64,000 nt of DNA from Megalobrama amblycephala. Taxonomy: Eukaryota; Chordata; Actinopteri; Cypriniformes; Xenocyprididae. Each line of letters starts with the position of its first letter. The first letter of the stretch is position 1. Below the pieces are notes generated by a model, which saw only the letters and a list, made by a program, of their open reading frames with translations, ran no database searches and was not told the origin of the DNA. Both the position numbers and the translations under genes were made by a program. This document shows positions 44,776 to 56,849 of this stretch, one piece after another. The DNA lies in the NCBI RefSeq assembly GCF_018812025.1, contig NC_063052.1, forward strand, positions 27,386,354 to 27,450,353, read 5' to 3'.

Positions 44776-47407
44776 TTCATTTATTATTCTTATTTAACCC
44801 CTCAAAAAATAGTTGCTGCTAGGAAAATGCACCACAGAGAACAGAGAATGAGTGATAGAAGAGAGAGAATTTCTTGCATAATTTATCGCCAGAAGAATTA
44901 TTCAATCGTATTTTTGTCTAGCCATGTTTTTTTTTTTCTTTTTTTTTTCTTTTGTTTTTTTTTTTAATTTGCGCTGTTCTTGATAGATTACGCATTGTCA
45001 GTAGATCACCCACAAGAAATTTCTACTCCCATCAGTGCTTTTATAGGATTGCAGTCTAATTTGCCCTAATAAATCTGTACCCTGAAATCTAATTAGACCT
45101 ATTCTGTTTGTTGTTTTTTTCTCAGTAAATGTGGTTTGTTGAGGTGCTTTACTTGTACTAACAGTTGAGGCTAGACTCACTGTAAATACATTCTTCACAA
45201 AAACATGCTTTTATGCATTTATGTGATACTTCAAGTTTAAAGTTTTATAAAGTATTTTGTAAACAAGTAATTGTACTTGTAATTAAAATAACAAGTTAAA
45301 TTTACAGCCCTAATTAGAAAATCTGTACTTCCCGTATAATACTGAAAATCATCTCTAGAATATCTGTTCAATTATTTGAACATCAGCCTAAATTAATCAA
45401 TGAGCCATTTTGCCGGGGGAAAAAATGTATGAGAAATTATTATTATTAATTATTCTTCATGTGGTACAAACACAAAAAAACAACAACTACTGAATGTTGC
45501 TTGTTTTTGCTGACGTTTTCAAAATTAGCTTATTAGCAACATGCAACACTGTTTGCAATATAATAACCTTTGCAATATAATGTCTAACATTAAAAGGATA
45601 AAAGGTTCATGCTATGGAAAACATAAATTTTCTTGATCTTCTGGAATAAAATAATTCTGGAATAAAATTTGAAATAAAAGAGAATGACGCTAGCAACACT
45701 AAGGCCATGGGTTCTATTTCAAAGGAATAAAAGAAAGACTGAATGCAATGTAAGTTGTTTTTTAAATAAAAGCATCTGCAAAAATCATGTAAAAAGAGCA
45801 TTTATTGAAAGTAAGCTGGAAAAAATTATTTGTTTTGAACTTACACAACTTACTGACGTCAAACCTTGTGTTTTTTTAATGGCTGTGTAGCGCATGCTGC
45901 TCCGAATATCCTACACATTGGAGAGTGGCTGAGGTTTATTTTAACAAGACACCAAGATTTTTTTATGAATCTGTAACAACTTTGCAAAAATGCTGTTATT
46001 GAAGGACATAACAGCCCAAATATATCAGACCCAACAGCAACCTGGGAGTACTGATACTTATTTCAGATGCCAAGAGGTTAGCCAATCAAAATAGAGGTCA
46101 GTTACATATAGAAGCCTTAAAGATACAGTAGTAAAATATGAAAAACATCTGCGCTATAAAAAAATAAATAAAAGATCACTCTTCTCTATGCAAAAAAAAA
46201 AAAAAAATAATAGTCCCTATTAATAGTCCATATTAATCCCTATTGTTAATAGTTTCAAACTTAGGTTAATGGTTTTAGAATAAACCTTAACCAGAATGTT
46301 TGAGGAATATCATTGCACTGCAGCAACACAAATACTGTAATAAGTGTTTCTGTTATCTCTCAGAAAGAGGGCAGAAGTGTAGAGTGTGAAACTCTAACTA
46401 CTGCTGTCAAGAAAAAAAGCTAATTTCACCTCAGAATGACACCAAGCACACAAGCACAGTGTCTCCACACACAGCAGACTGAACATAAGCAAAGGCAAGC
46501 AACCAGCACTCTCCTTCAGAGAGGGGTGAAATATATTTAATAGAAAACAAATCTAAAGATCAAACTTTAAATTATAAGCTATATTGAGCTTCATGTATCA
46601 TGTATATTAATGTATATATTAATGTTTTTTTTTTTCTTTAAAACAAAACAAAACAAAAAACAAACAAACAACAAAAAAAACAAAAAAACATACATCTTCT
46701 GTGGAACTTTTAGGACCAAAAAATGTTTGTCCAATAATTGCATTCAGTCTGAATGCAATGATAGAATGTCCTACCTGCCTGTCCAGCATGTTTCATTGTT
46801 AATATGCTAGTATTAATACGTAAAGACACAAAACGTACATTTTTGTACATTTGGATATGTGCTGAAATGTACACTATGGACATATTGAGAGCATTTAAAT
46901 GCAGCATTATTACGTTTTTACAGTGAAAAAACAAAGTATTTAAGAATCTTTCATGTCATAAAGACATATGCATAATTTCTCTTTTATCATTTTATAGATA
47001 AATGTAAGATCCCTAAACCCCACCCCAAACCTAAACATACCCATTTTATACACAAATCCGCCGCAAACTCTATGGGCGCCGCCATCTTGCCTGCCGCCAT
47101 TACTGCGTGCCTGCGAAGTGTGACGGTGTGACACTTGCCGGTGCCCTCTAATGACATTTCAATGAAATGGCATCCTGCTCGTTAAAGAACATGTCTGGTG
47201 AAAGGGAACATTGGGTAGATGATGTCAGGCAGTGGCCAAAACTTACCAATAAAGGTAATTTATTGACAACATAATGTAATAATGTAAAAATGTAATGTAA
47301 TGTAATTAAGAAGTGTATTAATTGATGACAACAATAAAACCGAACACTGTCATTACTAGCTGTGTTGCTAATATGTTCACAAGCTTCACAAGTTTCAAAT
47401 AATTATT
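44425..47407. other. Intronic or intergenic sequence with microsatellite, no gene
   Basis: Contains (AAT)16 at 44728-44774, T-rich runs at 44929-44965, poly-A at 46191-46208 and AAAC runs at 46640-46690. 44530-44700 has repeated AAGTATACT motifs of an old MITE. A GC-rich spot is at 47040-47130. The Asn-repeat frame over the AAT run is an artefact. Confidence 0.5.
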
Positions 47408-48527
47408 AGGCCATCCTTAAAAATATTCTTGTTTGCCATAACCCGACCGACCCTGTCAATTTAGGACCGACCCAATTAATTATTTTTTCCCCTTTTAGGC
47501 CGACCGACTTGCCGATTGTAATTGCGTTAAGACCCACAGATTTTTTTTTACTCTTCAAACAGCTAATACAAATGCAATAAAATGTGAGACACATGCAATT
47601 GACGCTTTTCACATGCTCTCACGCCACACATCCATTTTCTCACGCACAGAAAAATCGCGAAGTAAAGAGGACACAGAGACCAACAGACTAGACAGAGCAG
47701 GTTACTTATGATAGAAAAAAAAATCTCAGCTCTCAGATTCTGTCAATTTTATTACGAAATTCAAACAATAAATACCGTTTTGGTGCTTGTAAATGTGACA
47801 TGCTAGAAATACAGATTAAAAAATATTACAACATCAAACAACGTATAATGTTATGTTCTTGTAAACATGTTTTTCAAAATGGATTCATGTATTCACACTT
47901 ACCTTCGTCTGAGGTAAATCTCTCAGAAATGACCGAACGCTGTCAGCTAGCAGCCCCTCACACAGAACCTGTTTTGGCTGATATGTGTACTGTATTACAT
48001 CTTTATTATATTTTTACTTATATCATTAAATAAAGTTGTTATTATAATAAAAAAATGCATTATATTTAAATTATTATTTTTAAATAATACTGCCAGCTGA
48101 TAGGGCTCTCTGTATGTTTACAGCATCAAGTTAGGTGAGTTGTTTTTTTCTTGAGAAAAATTAATGCCTACCTTGTGTAGCCTACCTAATATTTATCCAA
48201 ATGAGTCAATATTAAATCAAATAATATTTAATATTATTAATAATAATAATAAAAATTTAATAATAATTCAATAATAATAATTGAATAATTGAATTAAAAT
48301 AATAAAAAAGTGTAGCTTACCAGAAATTGTAGCCTACCATGTAAACATTGTAACATGTCACTAAACCTAATAAAATTCAGCTTAGTTACTAAAATGTTTT
48401 GACAATCACAATACACTTATTGTGATGCAAAAAAAAATAAATAATAATATTTACATTTTTTACGACCTACCGACCATTTTTTATTTTTTTGGCTGTTACG
48501 GCAAACCAATATTTTTAAGGATGGCCT
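47408..48527. mobile_element. PIF/Harbinger-like MITE (GGCCATCCTTAAAAATATT ends, TTA duplication)
   Basis: The left GGCCATCCTTAAAAATATT and right AATATTTTTAAGGATGGCC are perfect inverted termini continuing into GTTTGCC(A/G)TAAC. Both sides carry TTA. The size is 1.1 kb with no transposase. CCGACCGAC/GACCTACCGACC motifs are mirrored near the ends. Confidence 0.85.
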
Positions 48528-49742
48528 TAGCCACGACCAGTTGTAGCAATAAAATGCATGTTCTTACAGGTATTCAAGATTATTTTATTAATCATCTGGC
48601 ATGCGATGAGCTTCAGAACCTCTCGGTTTATGTGTTTCATCCACTTTTGATGCACATCCTGGTCCTCCGCTCGACCAGGAACTCTGTGCAATCCGTATGG
48701 CCGTAAACATGGGCAGTCAATGTGCAACAAAGGTTCGTGGATTACACAAACGGTTTTATTCCAGGCCTGTAGTTTTGTGCTGTTGTTAAAACAACCAACC
48801 ACACAACACACTCTTCCCGGCATCACTGGACAGCATACGTACTAAAAAAACTATATAGCTAACACAAGGGCATTTTTTTCCTTACAAAGCTGTTTAATGC
48901 AGCATTCTATATATGTTTGGATTGTTTTAGATATTTAAAATAAAAATAATGAATATATTATAGAGTTGTTTGTGGTGGGGTAAATTAAACTCGATATGCG
49001 GTGATGTCACAATCGTGTTGTATTGTGGTATATGGAGCTGCCTGAAGTGCATATATGAAGTAGATGATTTTGACAGAAGGAGCGAGGGTCTGTCCATATA
49101 AACTGCCCTTGTCCAATTCACGAAGTGGAACGCACTTCAAAACGGTGGCAGGGATTCCCATGAGGGGAAGTGCTGAGGAATGGAATGCAGCCAGTGAAGA
49201 AGAGCACTCATTTTAAAAGTCAATCCACTGAAACACGGCATGTTGCAATCTGTGACGAAGCATGTGAGAGCCAATGAACGTTCGATATCAGTGTCGTAAA
49301 CCATGTCGTAACGCTTCTCGAGGGCGCAACTTTCAAATTTGAATCATAACGAGAACGGGCTTTGACCATGATGGTCGGCGCTGAGAATGAAGATGAAGAT
49401 CGCCAGATAAAGGGCAGAATTTGGATGTGTTCCTTGCAAACATATGGGGTGCTTCTCAATACTCAATGCTCCTCGCTCCCTTCACATCCTTCAGCCTGTG
49501 ACTCAGAAACCGATTGAGCTCAGCCATCTTGAAGGACATCTCAATTCTCATTTGCACAGCAAGAAGGCGAGGAACAAGGAGTGAGGAAGCTTCCCGAGGA
49601 GCTATGAGCAAGAATACACAGGTGTATCCCTTGCGGAAGTCTTTCTCGTTGAAAAACTTGGCTCACGTATAAATTCTCCTCCCCTTCATCTGTCACAATA
49701 ATTTAAATGTATGCTTCACTTATATCTCACATATTTCAACGG
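48528..49742. other. Unassigned sequence with MITE-like end
   Basis: 49448-49520 (GTGCTTCTCAATACTCAATGC, CTCGCTCCCTTCAC) looks like one end of a fish MITE, with GAGGAACAAGGAGTGAGGAAG at 49572 as a weak inverse. Small frames here have no recognised domain. Confidence 0.4.
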
Positions 49743-49972
49743 AGCGCAGCTGATGACAACTGACAAGCTATGCAATATCGCGTTCATTATTGCAGATGAA
49801 TCGCCTTCGATAATGAACGCGATATTGCGTAGCTTGTCAGTGAACTACGGTTCTGTCTATTAAATGCCGCTCCATTTGAAAGCAGGTGATGGCGATTTAG
49901 CGGTAATCAGGGAACCGGCTTTACTGACGAAATGCGCGTGACAATCCCATGCGATATATCGCCCAGCCCTAG
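49743..49972 (-). mobile_element. MITE ending in CAGCCCTA with an internal hairpin
   Basis: The right end reads GCGATATATCGCCCAGCCCTA. The inside holds a 31-bp hairpin (49760-49790 with 49810-49840, one mismatch, 19-nt loop) built on CAATATCGCGTTCATTAT. Confidence 0.7.
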
Positions 49973-50096
49973 CACAAGTCACGATAGTATATGAGCAAAC
50001 TGCATTTAATAAATACGACTAAAACATGTATTGATGTGACAACTGAATACAACAGAATCAAACCATAAATGCCTCGATTTTAATACACTTGGATAC

Positions 50097-50410
50097 TAGG
50101 GCTGGGACAAAAAAACGTTGCAATAAATCGAGAAATTATTCTGAATCGATTCTGAGATTTTCGGAATGCATCGCAATTCTCTCTCGAATCGATTCTGAGC
50201 TTAGTTTGTAACAGCAGATGGCACTGCGTGCTTTAGAAACAGCCTATAAAATAATCCCTTCTATAAAATAATCATTCATAAAGTTCAAAAAGGTTGAAGT
50301 GAATTACAAAGGTGTTTGCAGTGGGCTGTTTACATTATTCTCACATCATAAAAGCATTATAAGGTGCAAGTACATTCTCAGACTTACAACGATTTACTGT
50401 CCCAGCCCTA
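50097..50410. mobile_element. MITE with TAGGGCTGGGACA ends
   Basis: TAGGGCTGGGACA on the left and TGTCCCAGCCCTA on the right are perfect inverses. It contains AATCGATTCTGAG repeated twice and is non-coding. Confidence 0.85.
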
Positions 50411-51711
50411 TTGGACACATAAATAAAGTTTTTTTTTGCTGTCAGTATGCAAGTATTTTACGTTTTAGTGCTATAAATACATCAATATTGTACATTTTTG
50501 TATGTATGAAAACGTAAGTAAATGGACGTGTAGTAGAACCACACTTTACATCAAAATACACACATATTCTCATAAGATCATCTTGGCCTGTCAACCTATG
50601 CATTTCCATACCTTCGCACAGACATCACACATCATCAGCATGTTCCATGAGGTTATGCAGAGTTGTAGACAGACAGTCACTGAGCACCACAAACAAACAG
50701 AAGCCACTATTTACAGTTCCTCCCAAACCAACAACAAGCTTAAGCTGTGTTCATGCTGTCATAATTACCATCTGATTTATGCATTTCTATGGCAACACTA
50801 TCAATGCCAACCTGCAGCAGTTAGATGGCACAAGTCAAAGCTCTTTAAGTTGTTGACATTCATTATCTTGACACATGAGGTAATTTAGGCAATTTTCTTT
50901 GAATTTTCTACCTTTAATTTGGTTACTGTAAACAGACCCGAACCTATTTCTAAAATATATGACAATAAGAAAAGGTTTATCGGAGACAGAAGTTGAAGGA
51001 GTTGTTGAATGTGTGCTTTAGTTCTATGTGTGTGTTTTTTTACTTCTTCCTATAATGGAGATTATGTTTCTGTTTATTGCAGAGAGACAGAGGGAGCTAA
51101 TTTCACCTAAGCAGAAATCAGTTAAATGCATTACAGAGGCAGTTACCAGGAAATGACTTTATATCAGATGGCAACGTATCACCACACTTCCTTCACACTG
51201 TGTTTCCTCATACCACTGTACATATGTGCAACTACACACATAAATGTCTTACATAGAATGAGCACAAGAAGTGACATGGCTCTGGCATTTCCCTGACTGT
51301 TCCACCTATATTATTGAGAAGCAATGTGGAAATATATCTTTATCAATCTACAGCTTAGTTCAGTTAGGACATGATGCGGGTGGAGTGGCAGAGTGCAAAG
51401 AAATTATTAGTATTCAGTCTGCAATATTTCAGCACAAATCCAACATAATCAGCTGCAACATCACAGCACTGCTTTAGTTTTTCTGCGCAATCTGCATTCT
51501 TTTTTATGCAAATGAGCTTTATTAAAGAATGCATGGTTTCACAAACAGTAGCGATATTTGCTTGGTGGAGTTAACATGGTTGCTTTTACCACCAGAAAAA
51601 AATTTGATGAACAGAATTTTATTTAAAACATCTTTTCCGGTAGGTCTTCACAATAATGGTTGAACTGATAATCATAAATATTTAGCTTAAAATCACGATT
51701 AATCATGATTA
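50411..51711. other. No recognised feature
   Basis: AT-rich sequence with several unremarkable short frames (for example 50502-50888) lacking known domains. Confidence 0.5.
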
Positions 51712-52190
51712 TTAAAGGGTTAGTTCACCCAAAAATGAAATTTCTGTCATTAATTACTCACCCTCATATCATTTCAAACCTGTAAGACCTTCGTTCAACT
51801 TTGGAACACAAATTAAGACATTTTTGATGAAATCCAAGAGGATTTTTTTTTATTCCCCATAGAAAACAGTAGTAAAAAATAAAAGTAAAAGTAGTAAAGA
51901 CATTGTTAAAATAGTCAACGTGACTACAGTGCTTCAACTATAATGTTATGAAGCACAGAGAATACTTTTTGTGCGCCAAAAAAAAAAAAAAAAATTACTT
52001 TATTCAACAATTTTGTCTCTCCCCGTCAGTCTCCTACACTGTTTATGTTGTATAGACAGTGCAGGCTTCCATGTTCTATGTCAGAATGCCGACTCAGTAT
52101 TTGCCGACGCTGTTCACGTGAGCAGCAGGAAGCATGCGTGTGATGCTGACACAGGAGCCGGCCAATAACAAGTCAGCGTTCTAACGTGAA
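51712..52190 (+). mobile_element. One-ended TTAA MITE (AGTTCACCCAAAAATGAA family)
   Basis: It begins TTAAAGGGTTAGTTCACCCA, continues ATTACTCACCCTCATATCA and CTTTTTGTGCGCCAAAAAAA. The right-hand inverted end is not found, so it is truncated near the palindrome at 52194. Confidence 0.72.
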
Positions 52191-52193
52191 GGA

Positions 52194-52276
52194 CCAAAGG
52201 AATTATGCAAATCAAGTAAATGCGAATTGATTAAACAAATCAATTCACATTTTCTTGATTTGCATAATTCCTTTGG
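52194..52276. repeat. 37-bp near-perfect palindrome with two octamer motifs
   Basis: The left arm is 52194-52230, the loop 9 nt, and the right arm 52240-52276, with two mismatches. Each arm contains ATGCAAAT (POU/octamer core), once in each orientation. Confidence 0.95.
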
Positions 52277-52936
52277 TGGATTGACTGCTTAGACAATGCA
52301 GACAGCAAATGTTAAATAAATGATATCAACAGCACAATTTATTTTTAGTTAATTTCCACTGAGGCTCAGTTATCAACGTGTTGGACATATGAAATCTGCT
52401 TTGCATTAACCAAGGTTCCTCCAACTTTGTATGAAACGCCTACAGACACAAACCATCCTAAAGGTTATTTTGCATGTGTATTGAGGTCAGTCTCTTGTGT
52501 GTTTTACTCACCCCTTATTATCATATAACACATTAAAAGGATACAAATTAAAGACTATGGAACATTCATCAGCTCTATACATGTTTATGTGTCTAGACAT
52601 GTCAGACACAGGTATTCAGGAAAGCAGTTTTCATAGAGAAAATAATTCCAGACAAAACACACACAGCCATACATCTACTTATCAGCCTGACTATTCTAAA
52701 ACACAAAGAATGACAACAAAAGTTAAAACATAAGTGACATTTTAAGCTTGAAATTTTACCTCAAATTTGACAGGATATGACTTATTTGCCAGGATATGAT
52801 TTATTTTTTACAGTATGGTTCGATGGGCTGCCATATGACTTCCACTACACCAGAATAATGACAAGAACAAAACAACAAAACAAAACAAAAAACAAATGCA
52901 CAATTGGTTTTTGAGCCCTAATTCTGACTTAATTTA
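52277..52936. other. No recognised feature
   Basis: AT-rich sequence; no gene recognised. Confidence 0.5.
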
Positions 52937-53333
52937 AAGGGATCTTTGTACCTTCTGGTAATTTGATTTTTGTTTTAGGAAGAAAATTTTAAAAATGAAA
53001 AAAGAACCATTATTTTTATCGTCTTCTAATACTCCAGAATCCAACTACGGAAAAACTAGCCATTTTCCCTTTTTTCCCATTGATGAATGGAAAAGAAAAT
53101 CAACAAGAAATTAAAACAAAAAAATGCTTTGATTTTTTAATGTTTGAATGCTGAACCACAGAGTTTCAGGGCATCAGTTCAGGCAGTTTTAAGAGTTGCG
53201 CTACCTAATACGCAGTGGCTATCTGTAGTCTTGTGATCTTTGGATAAACAATGAATTTCTAGAAAACGAAAGATGATGACAAGGATATTAAACCGAGCTA
53301 AGGTTCGGTGTATCTTTAGTGCTCCAAACACTA

Positions 53334-53481
53334 CGGTGCGTGTCCAGTGGCGCAGAGCGAGCATTTTGAATTTATTCCTATGGAAGGTGAGCTTCACGTT
53401 CACGCATGGGCATGAAGCTAAACTTCTATAGGAATGAACTGAAAATGCTCTCTCTGATCCGCGCCAGTGGACACGCACCGT
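53334..53481. mobile_element. 148-bp MITE
   Basis: CGGTGCGTGTCCAGTGGCGC at the left and GCGCCAGTGGACACGCACCG at the right are perfect inverses. GAGCGAGCATTTTGAA/ AAAATGCTCTCTC extends the arms. Confidence 0.85.
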
Positions 53482-53802
53482 TATAGCCTATAAGTAGCTT
53501 TGAGATGAGATCTGCTTTCAAAACAAAATAAATCTTTTCAGGAAAAAAAGCTACTTTTCCAACGATTAGCTGTGCAGTGCGGCGATCTCTGTTTTTAATG
53601 TGACATTTGTAAGCTATCGAGTGAGCGGAGGTAAACAACCACAACTGTTGACTCTATCTCAAAGCGCTGACAAGTCAGATTTATTTCATCTTAAACAGTC
53701 CTCTCTCTCATATGTAGCTTTGGAAAGTCATAGTCTAGGCTAGGCCTCTTATTACAATTTAAAATAATGGTTTTCTATTTAAATATACTTTAAAATATTC
53801 AA

Positions 53803-54058
53803 TTCAATTAAATTCAATTCACATATATTTGTATAGCGCTTTTCACGATACATATCGTTTCAAAGCAGCTTTACAGAGAATGCATGTCAACATTACAATT
53901 TAAGATTAACTGAAGGTAGAAGCAATGAGTTCCTGGAAAAATGAATAACATATTAACAATAATTAGGATATAGAAATTTGGGAATGTGCATGTTGATCCA
54001 GATGTTGCATCTTCTGAAGTCCTCGCAGGAGTTGGCGCCGTCTCTTAAAAAATATAGT
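53803..54058 (-). repeat. L2-type LINE 3' end fragment
   Basis: Text TTTGTATAGCGCTTTTCACG after an ATTCAATTCAATT run is the inverse of the usual LINE 3' tail. It splits a CATTCAAAAG-type MITE, whose halves are at 53750-53802 and 54059-54290. Confidence 0.65.
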
Positions 54059-54412
54059 TTATTTCTGTGATGCAAAGCTTAATTTTCTGCAGCCATTAGC
54101 CTACTCCAGTCTTCAGTGTCACATGATCATTCAGAAATCATTTTAATATGCTGTTTTATCATCAATGTTGGAAACATTGTGCTGCTTAATTTTTTATAAT
54201 TTTTTTTCAGGATTCTTTGATGAATAAAAAGTTCAAAAAGAACAGCATTATTTAAAAAAAATATAAATCTTTTGTAACAATAGGCCTACACTATTGTTCA
54301 AAAGTTTGGGGTCAGTAATTTTTTTCTTTCTTTTTTGAAAGAAATGTATATATTTTCATTCAGCAAGGATGTGTTAAATTGATAAAAGGGGAGAGTAAAT
54401 ACTTATATTGTT
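54059..54412. mobile_element. CATTCAAAAGTTTGGGG-type MITE pieces
   Basis: 54059-54290 contains CTGTGATGCAAAGCTTAATT, CAGTCTTCAGTGTCACATGA and AGGATTCTTTGATGAATAAA. A second piece starts TTGTTCAAAAGTTTGGGGTC at 54295 and continues beyond the hAT element at 55551-55700. Confidence 0.7.
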
Positions 54413-54574
54413 TAGGGATATCCAGATCCGATCACGTGATCGGAAATCGGGCCCGATCATGTGGTTTCAGACTCGATCGGAATCGGACGTTACCTCCCGA
54501 TCAGGACTCGGATATATATGTATATATATTCTCATTATTTTTAACACATCTATAGTGATGCAGTGGCACAGAGT

Positions 54575-54900
54575 TAGGCCTGTTTCACACTGCAAGCGTA
54601 AGCGGCGCGTGAGTAGCGCATATTTTTTTCAGCGTGCATGTCAACCAACGGATGCATTCACACAGGCAGCAGGAGCAGCTCGTAAAGCGTCAGGCAGGAG
54701 CGTCGCGTAAGCAGCAGTGCCGCGATCGTCTCGGCACCGAGTCTATCCCTGTGTCTCAATCAGCTCCCTAGCTCCCTAGGTCGTGAATCAGTATATAATG
54801 AAAGTGAATGTGGCTGATACCCTGATCAGTGCCCTGCCTACTGAACTAGGGAGCTGATTGAGACACACGCTGCGCTGCTGACGCTTAATTAAAGTGAAAG
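54575..54900. mobile_element. Nested MITE pair inside the hAT element
   Basis: An outer part (GGCCTGTTTCACACTGCAAG, GCGTAAGCGGCGCG ... GCTGCTGACGCTTAATTAAAG) encloses a smaller one at 54752-54867 with perfect ends GTGTCTCAATCAGCTCCCTAG / CTAGGGAGCTGATTGAGACAC. Confidence 0.7.
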
Positions 54901-55145
54901 CACTATTTTTATTTTTTTTTATTTTTTTTTGATGGACAAAATAAATATAATTTCACACAAAAAGTGTTCAAAATGCACACAATACGCATGTCTAATGTGT
55001 TTTAACAAGAATTTGAGTATGACAAAAAAGAAAATTAAGAATCAAAAATAATAATAGAAGATTTACCCATTTAAACTTGTTTTTTATCAGTTTGGGTTAA
55101 AGTATGGTGTATTATAAAAAACTAAAGTAAACTAGCCAGAAAATA

Positions 55146-55148
<3 letters not shown>

Positions 55149-55205
<57 letters not shown>
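55149..55205. repeat. (TA)n microsatellite
   Basis: About 28 TA units within the hAT element. Confidence 0.95.
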
Positions 55206-55207
<2 letters not shown>

Positions 55208-55978
55208 ATTATTTTAGTTATTACACAGACTGCAGCATACCCAAATCAAACCAAATATATTTGTTTTTATATTAGCCTTTTTTATATTTACTGTTGCACT
55301 AAAGTGAAGTGAAGTGAACAATTTATGTTATTTATTACTTGATTGTTCAAGCTACCTCACAGAAGTGCTCTGTTTGTAATTAAATAAAAAATAAGGAACG
55401 TCCTGGATCTGTTTTTCTTTTCACTCTTCTTTATTCTTTTTTTGATGTATTATAGAAGTATCGGATCGGGACTCGGTATCGGCAGATACTCAAAATCAAA
55501 TGACTTGGACTCGGACTCGAGGGCAAAAAAACCTGATCGGGACATCCCTAATATTGTTAGAAAAGATTTCTATTTTGAATAAATTCTGTTCTTTTAAATT
55601 TTTTATTCATCAATGAATCGTGAAAAAAGTATCACAGGTTCCAATTAAAAAATTAATAATAAGCAGCACAATTGTTTCCAACAATGATAATAAGCAACGG
55701 CGCCACACACTGCATTCAAATAGCTCCTGTCGCAACTCTAGAAAGCTGATTATATTAGCGCAAAATAAAAACAAAATTTGATTAAAAATTCAAAAAGCAT
55801 TTTCCTGTTTTAGTTTCTTGTTGATTTTCTTTTCCTTGCATCAATGGAAAAAATGAAAATGGCTTGTTTTTCCATCGTTTGATTCTGTAATATTAGAAGA
55901 CAATTAAAATAACGGTCCTTTTTCATTTTTAAAATTATCTTTCTAAAACGAAATTCAAACATACAGACCTGAAAGGGA

Positions 55979-56849
55979 GCCAATTTTTAAATGTTGATTT
56001 TTCCCCAAGCCTTAAAGTAGCGCTCGAGTCATAACCTTGGAAAGGTTTTATGTCCAGACCAAATGCTAGTCATTGCAAAGAGTTAACTTGCTCCAAATGA
56101 GGCCAAATGACTTTAGATCAACAGACGTTTAGAGCTCAATAGAGATCTGACCGACTCTCTACTGATGACTTTACTGGGCTCTATTCACTGGACTTTAGTG
56201 GAAAATAAACTTGATACAGTCCTTCAAATACGCCTTCAAATATCCTGCCATTACCAGCCTCAGCATCCATGTCACTTGGCTAAATGTATACTGAGATAAA
56301 TAAATAAATAACTGAACTCAGTTCAAATGCTGATATAAAAGCTCACAGTACAGTGAGAAAGAGCATGTGTCACACAGAAACGCAGCAACACTGCCAGACA
56401 CAAATATTATGAGTCACATGAAACAAATTCAAGTAACACCCTTCTCTTGATGTACTCTCCGTCTGTACTTGGTTTTCAAGTAGTTTTCAAGGTAATCATG
56501 ACTTTTAATCCCAAAACATAAATGTTTTATGACATATTTTCTTGGAAGAGCCACAGAGCCAAACTATGACTTATTCACTAAAACAGAGGCAAGCAAAGAC
56601 AAACACACAGGTGAACAACAGACCTGTTAGCTAAGTGTAAGAGAATAGAAAGAACTCAGACACAGAGTGAAAAAAGTGTAAATTTAGTCTTTACAAAAAT
56701 GTGGCAAAATCCAGCTAGATGGGTTCACCAGCAAATGCTGTGCTAATCATACAGAGAAACAAAGAAACAATTTGAAACTACAGAGGTATGCCCCCAACAA
56801 GTCATGACAAGAAACTAATAAATGTGGCTTGTATTGTATTGCCTTTCCC
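55979..56849. other. No recognised feature
   Basis: AT-rich, non-repetitive sequence. No gene seen. Confidence 0.5.

Larger units (their letters stand above)
54413..55550. mobile_element. hAT-type non-autonomous element with 8-bp duplication
   Basis: It begins TAGGGATATCCAGATCC and ends CGGGACATCCCTA. The 8-bp sequence ATATTGTT is present on both sides (54405-54412 and 55551-55558), diagnostic of hAT insertion. GATCGG repeats lie near both ends. It contains a TA microsatellite and nested MITEs. Confidence 0.9.
52937..55978. mobile_element. Large inverted-repeat frame (~180-bp arms, 3.0 kb)
   Basis: The left arm 52960-53155 (TAAAAATGAAAAAAGAACC, GAAAAGAAAATCAACAAGAAA) returns inverted at 55775-55960 (TTTCTTGTTGATTTTCTTTTCC; GGTCCTTTTTCATTTTTAAA). 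The space between is filled by several other elements, so this is the outermost layer of a nest. Confidence 0.8.

Noticed and set aside
44677..44967. Poly-Asn protein frame
   Set aside because: Translation of an (AAT)n microsatellite followed by poly-T.
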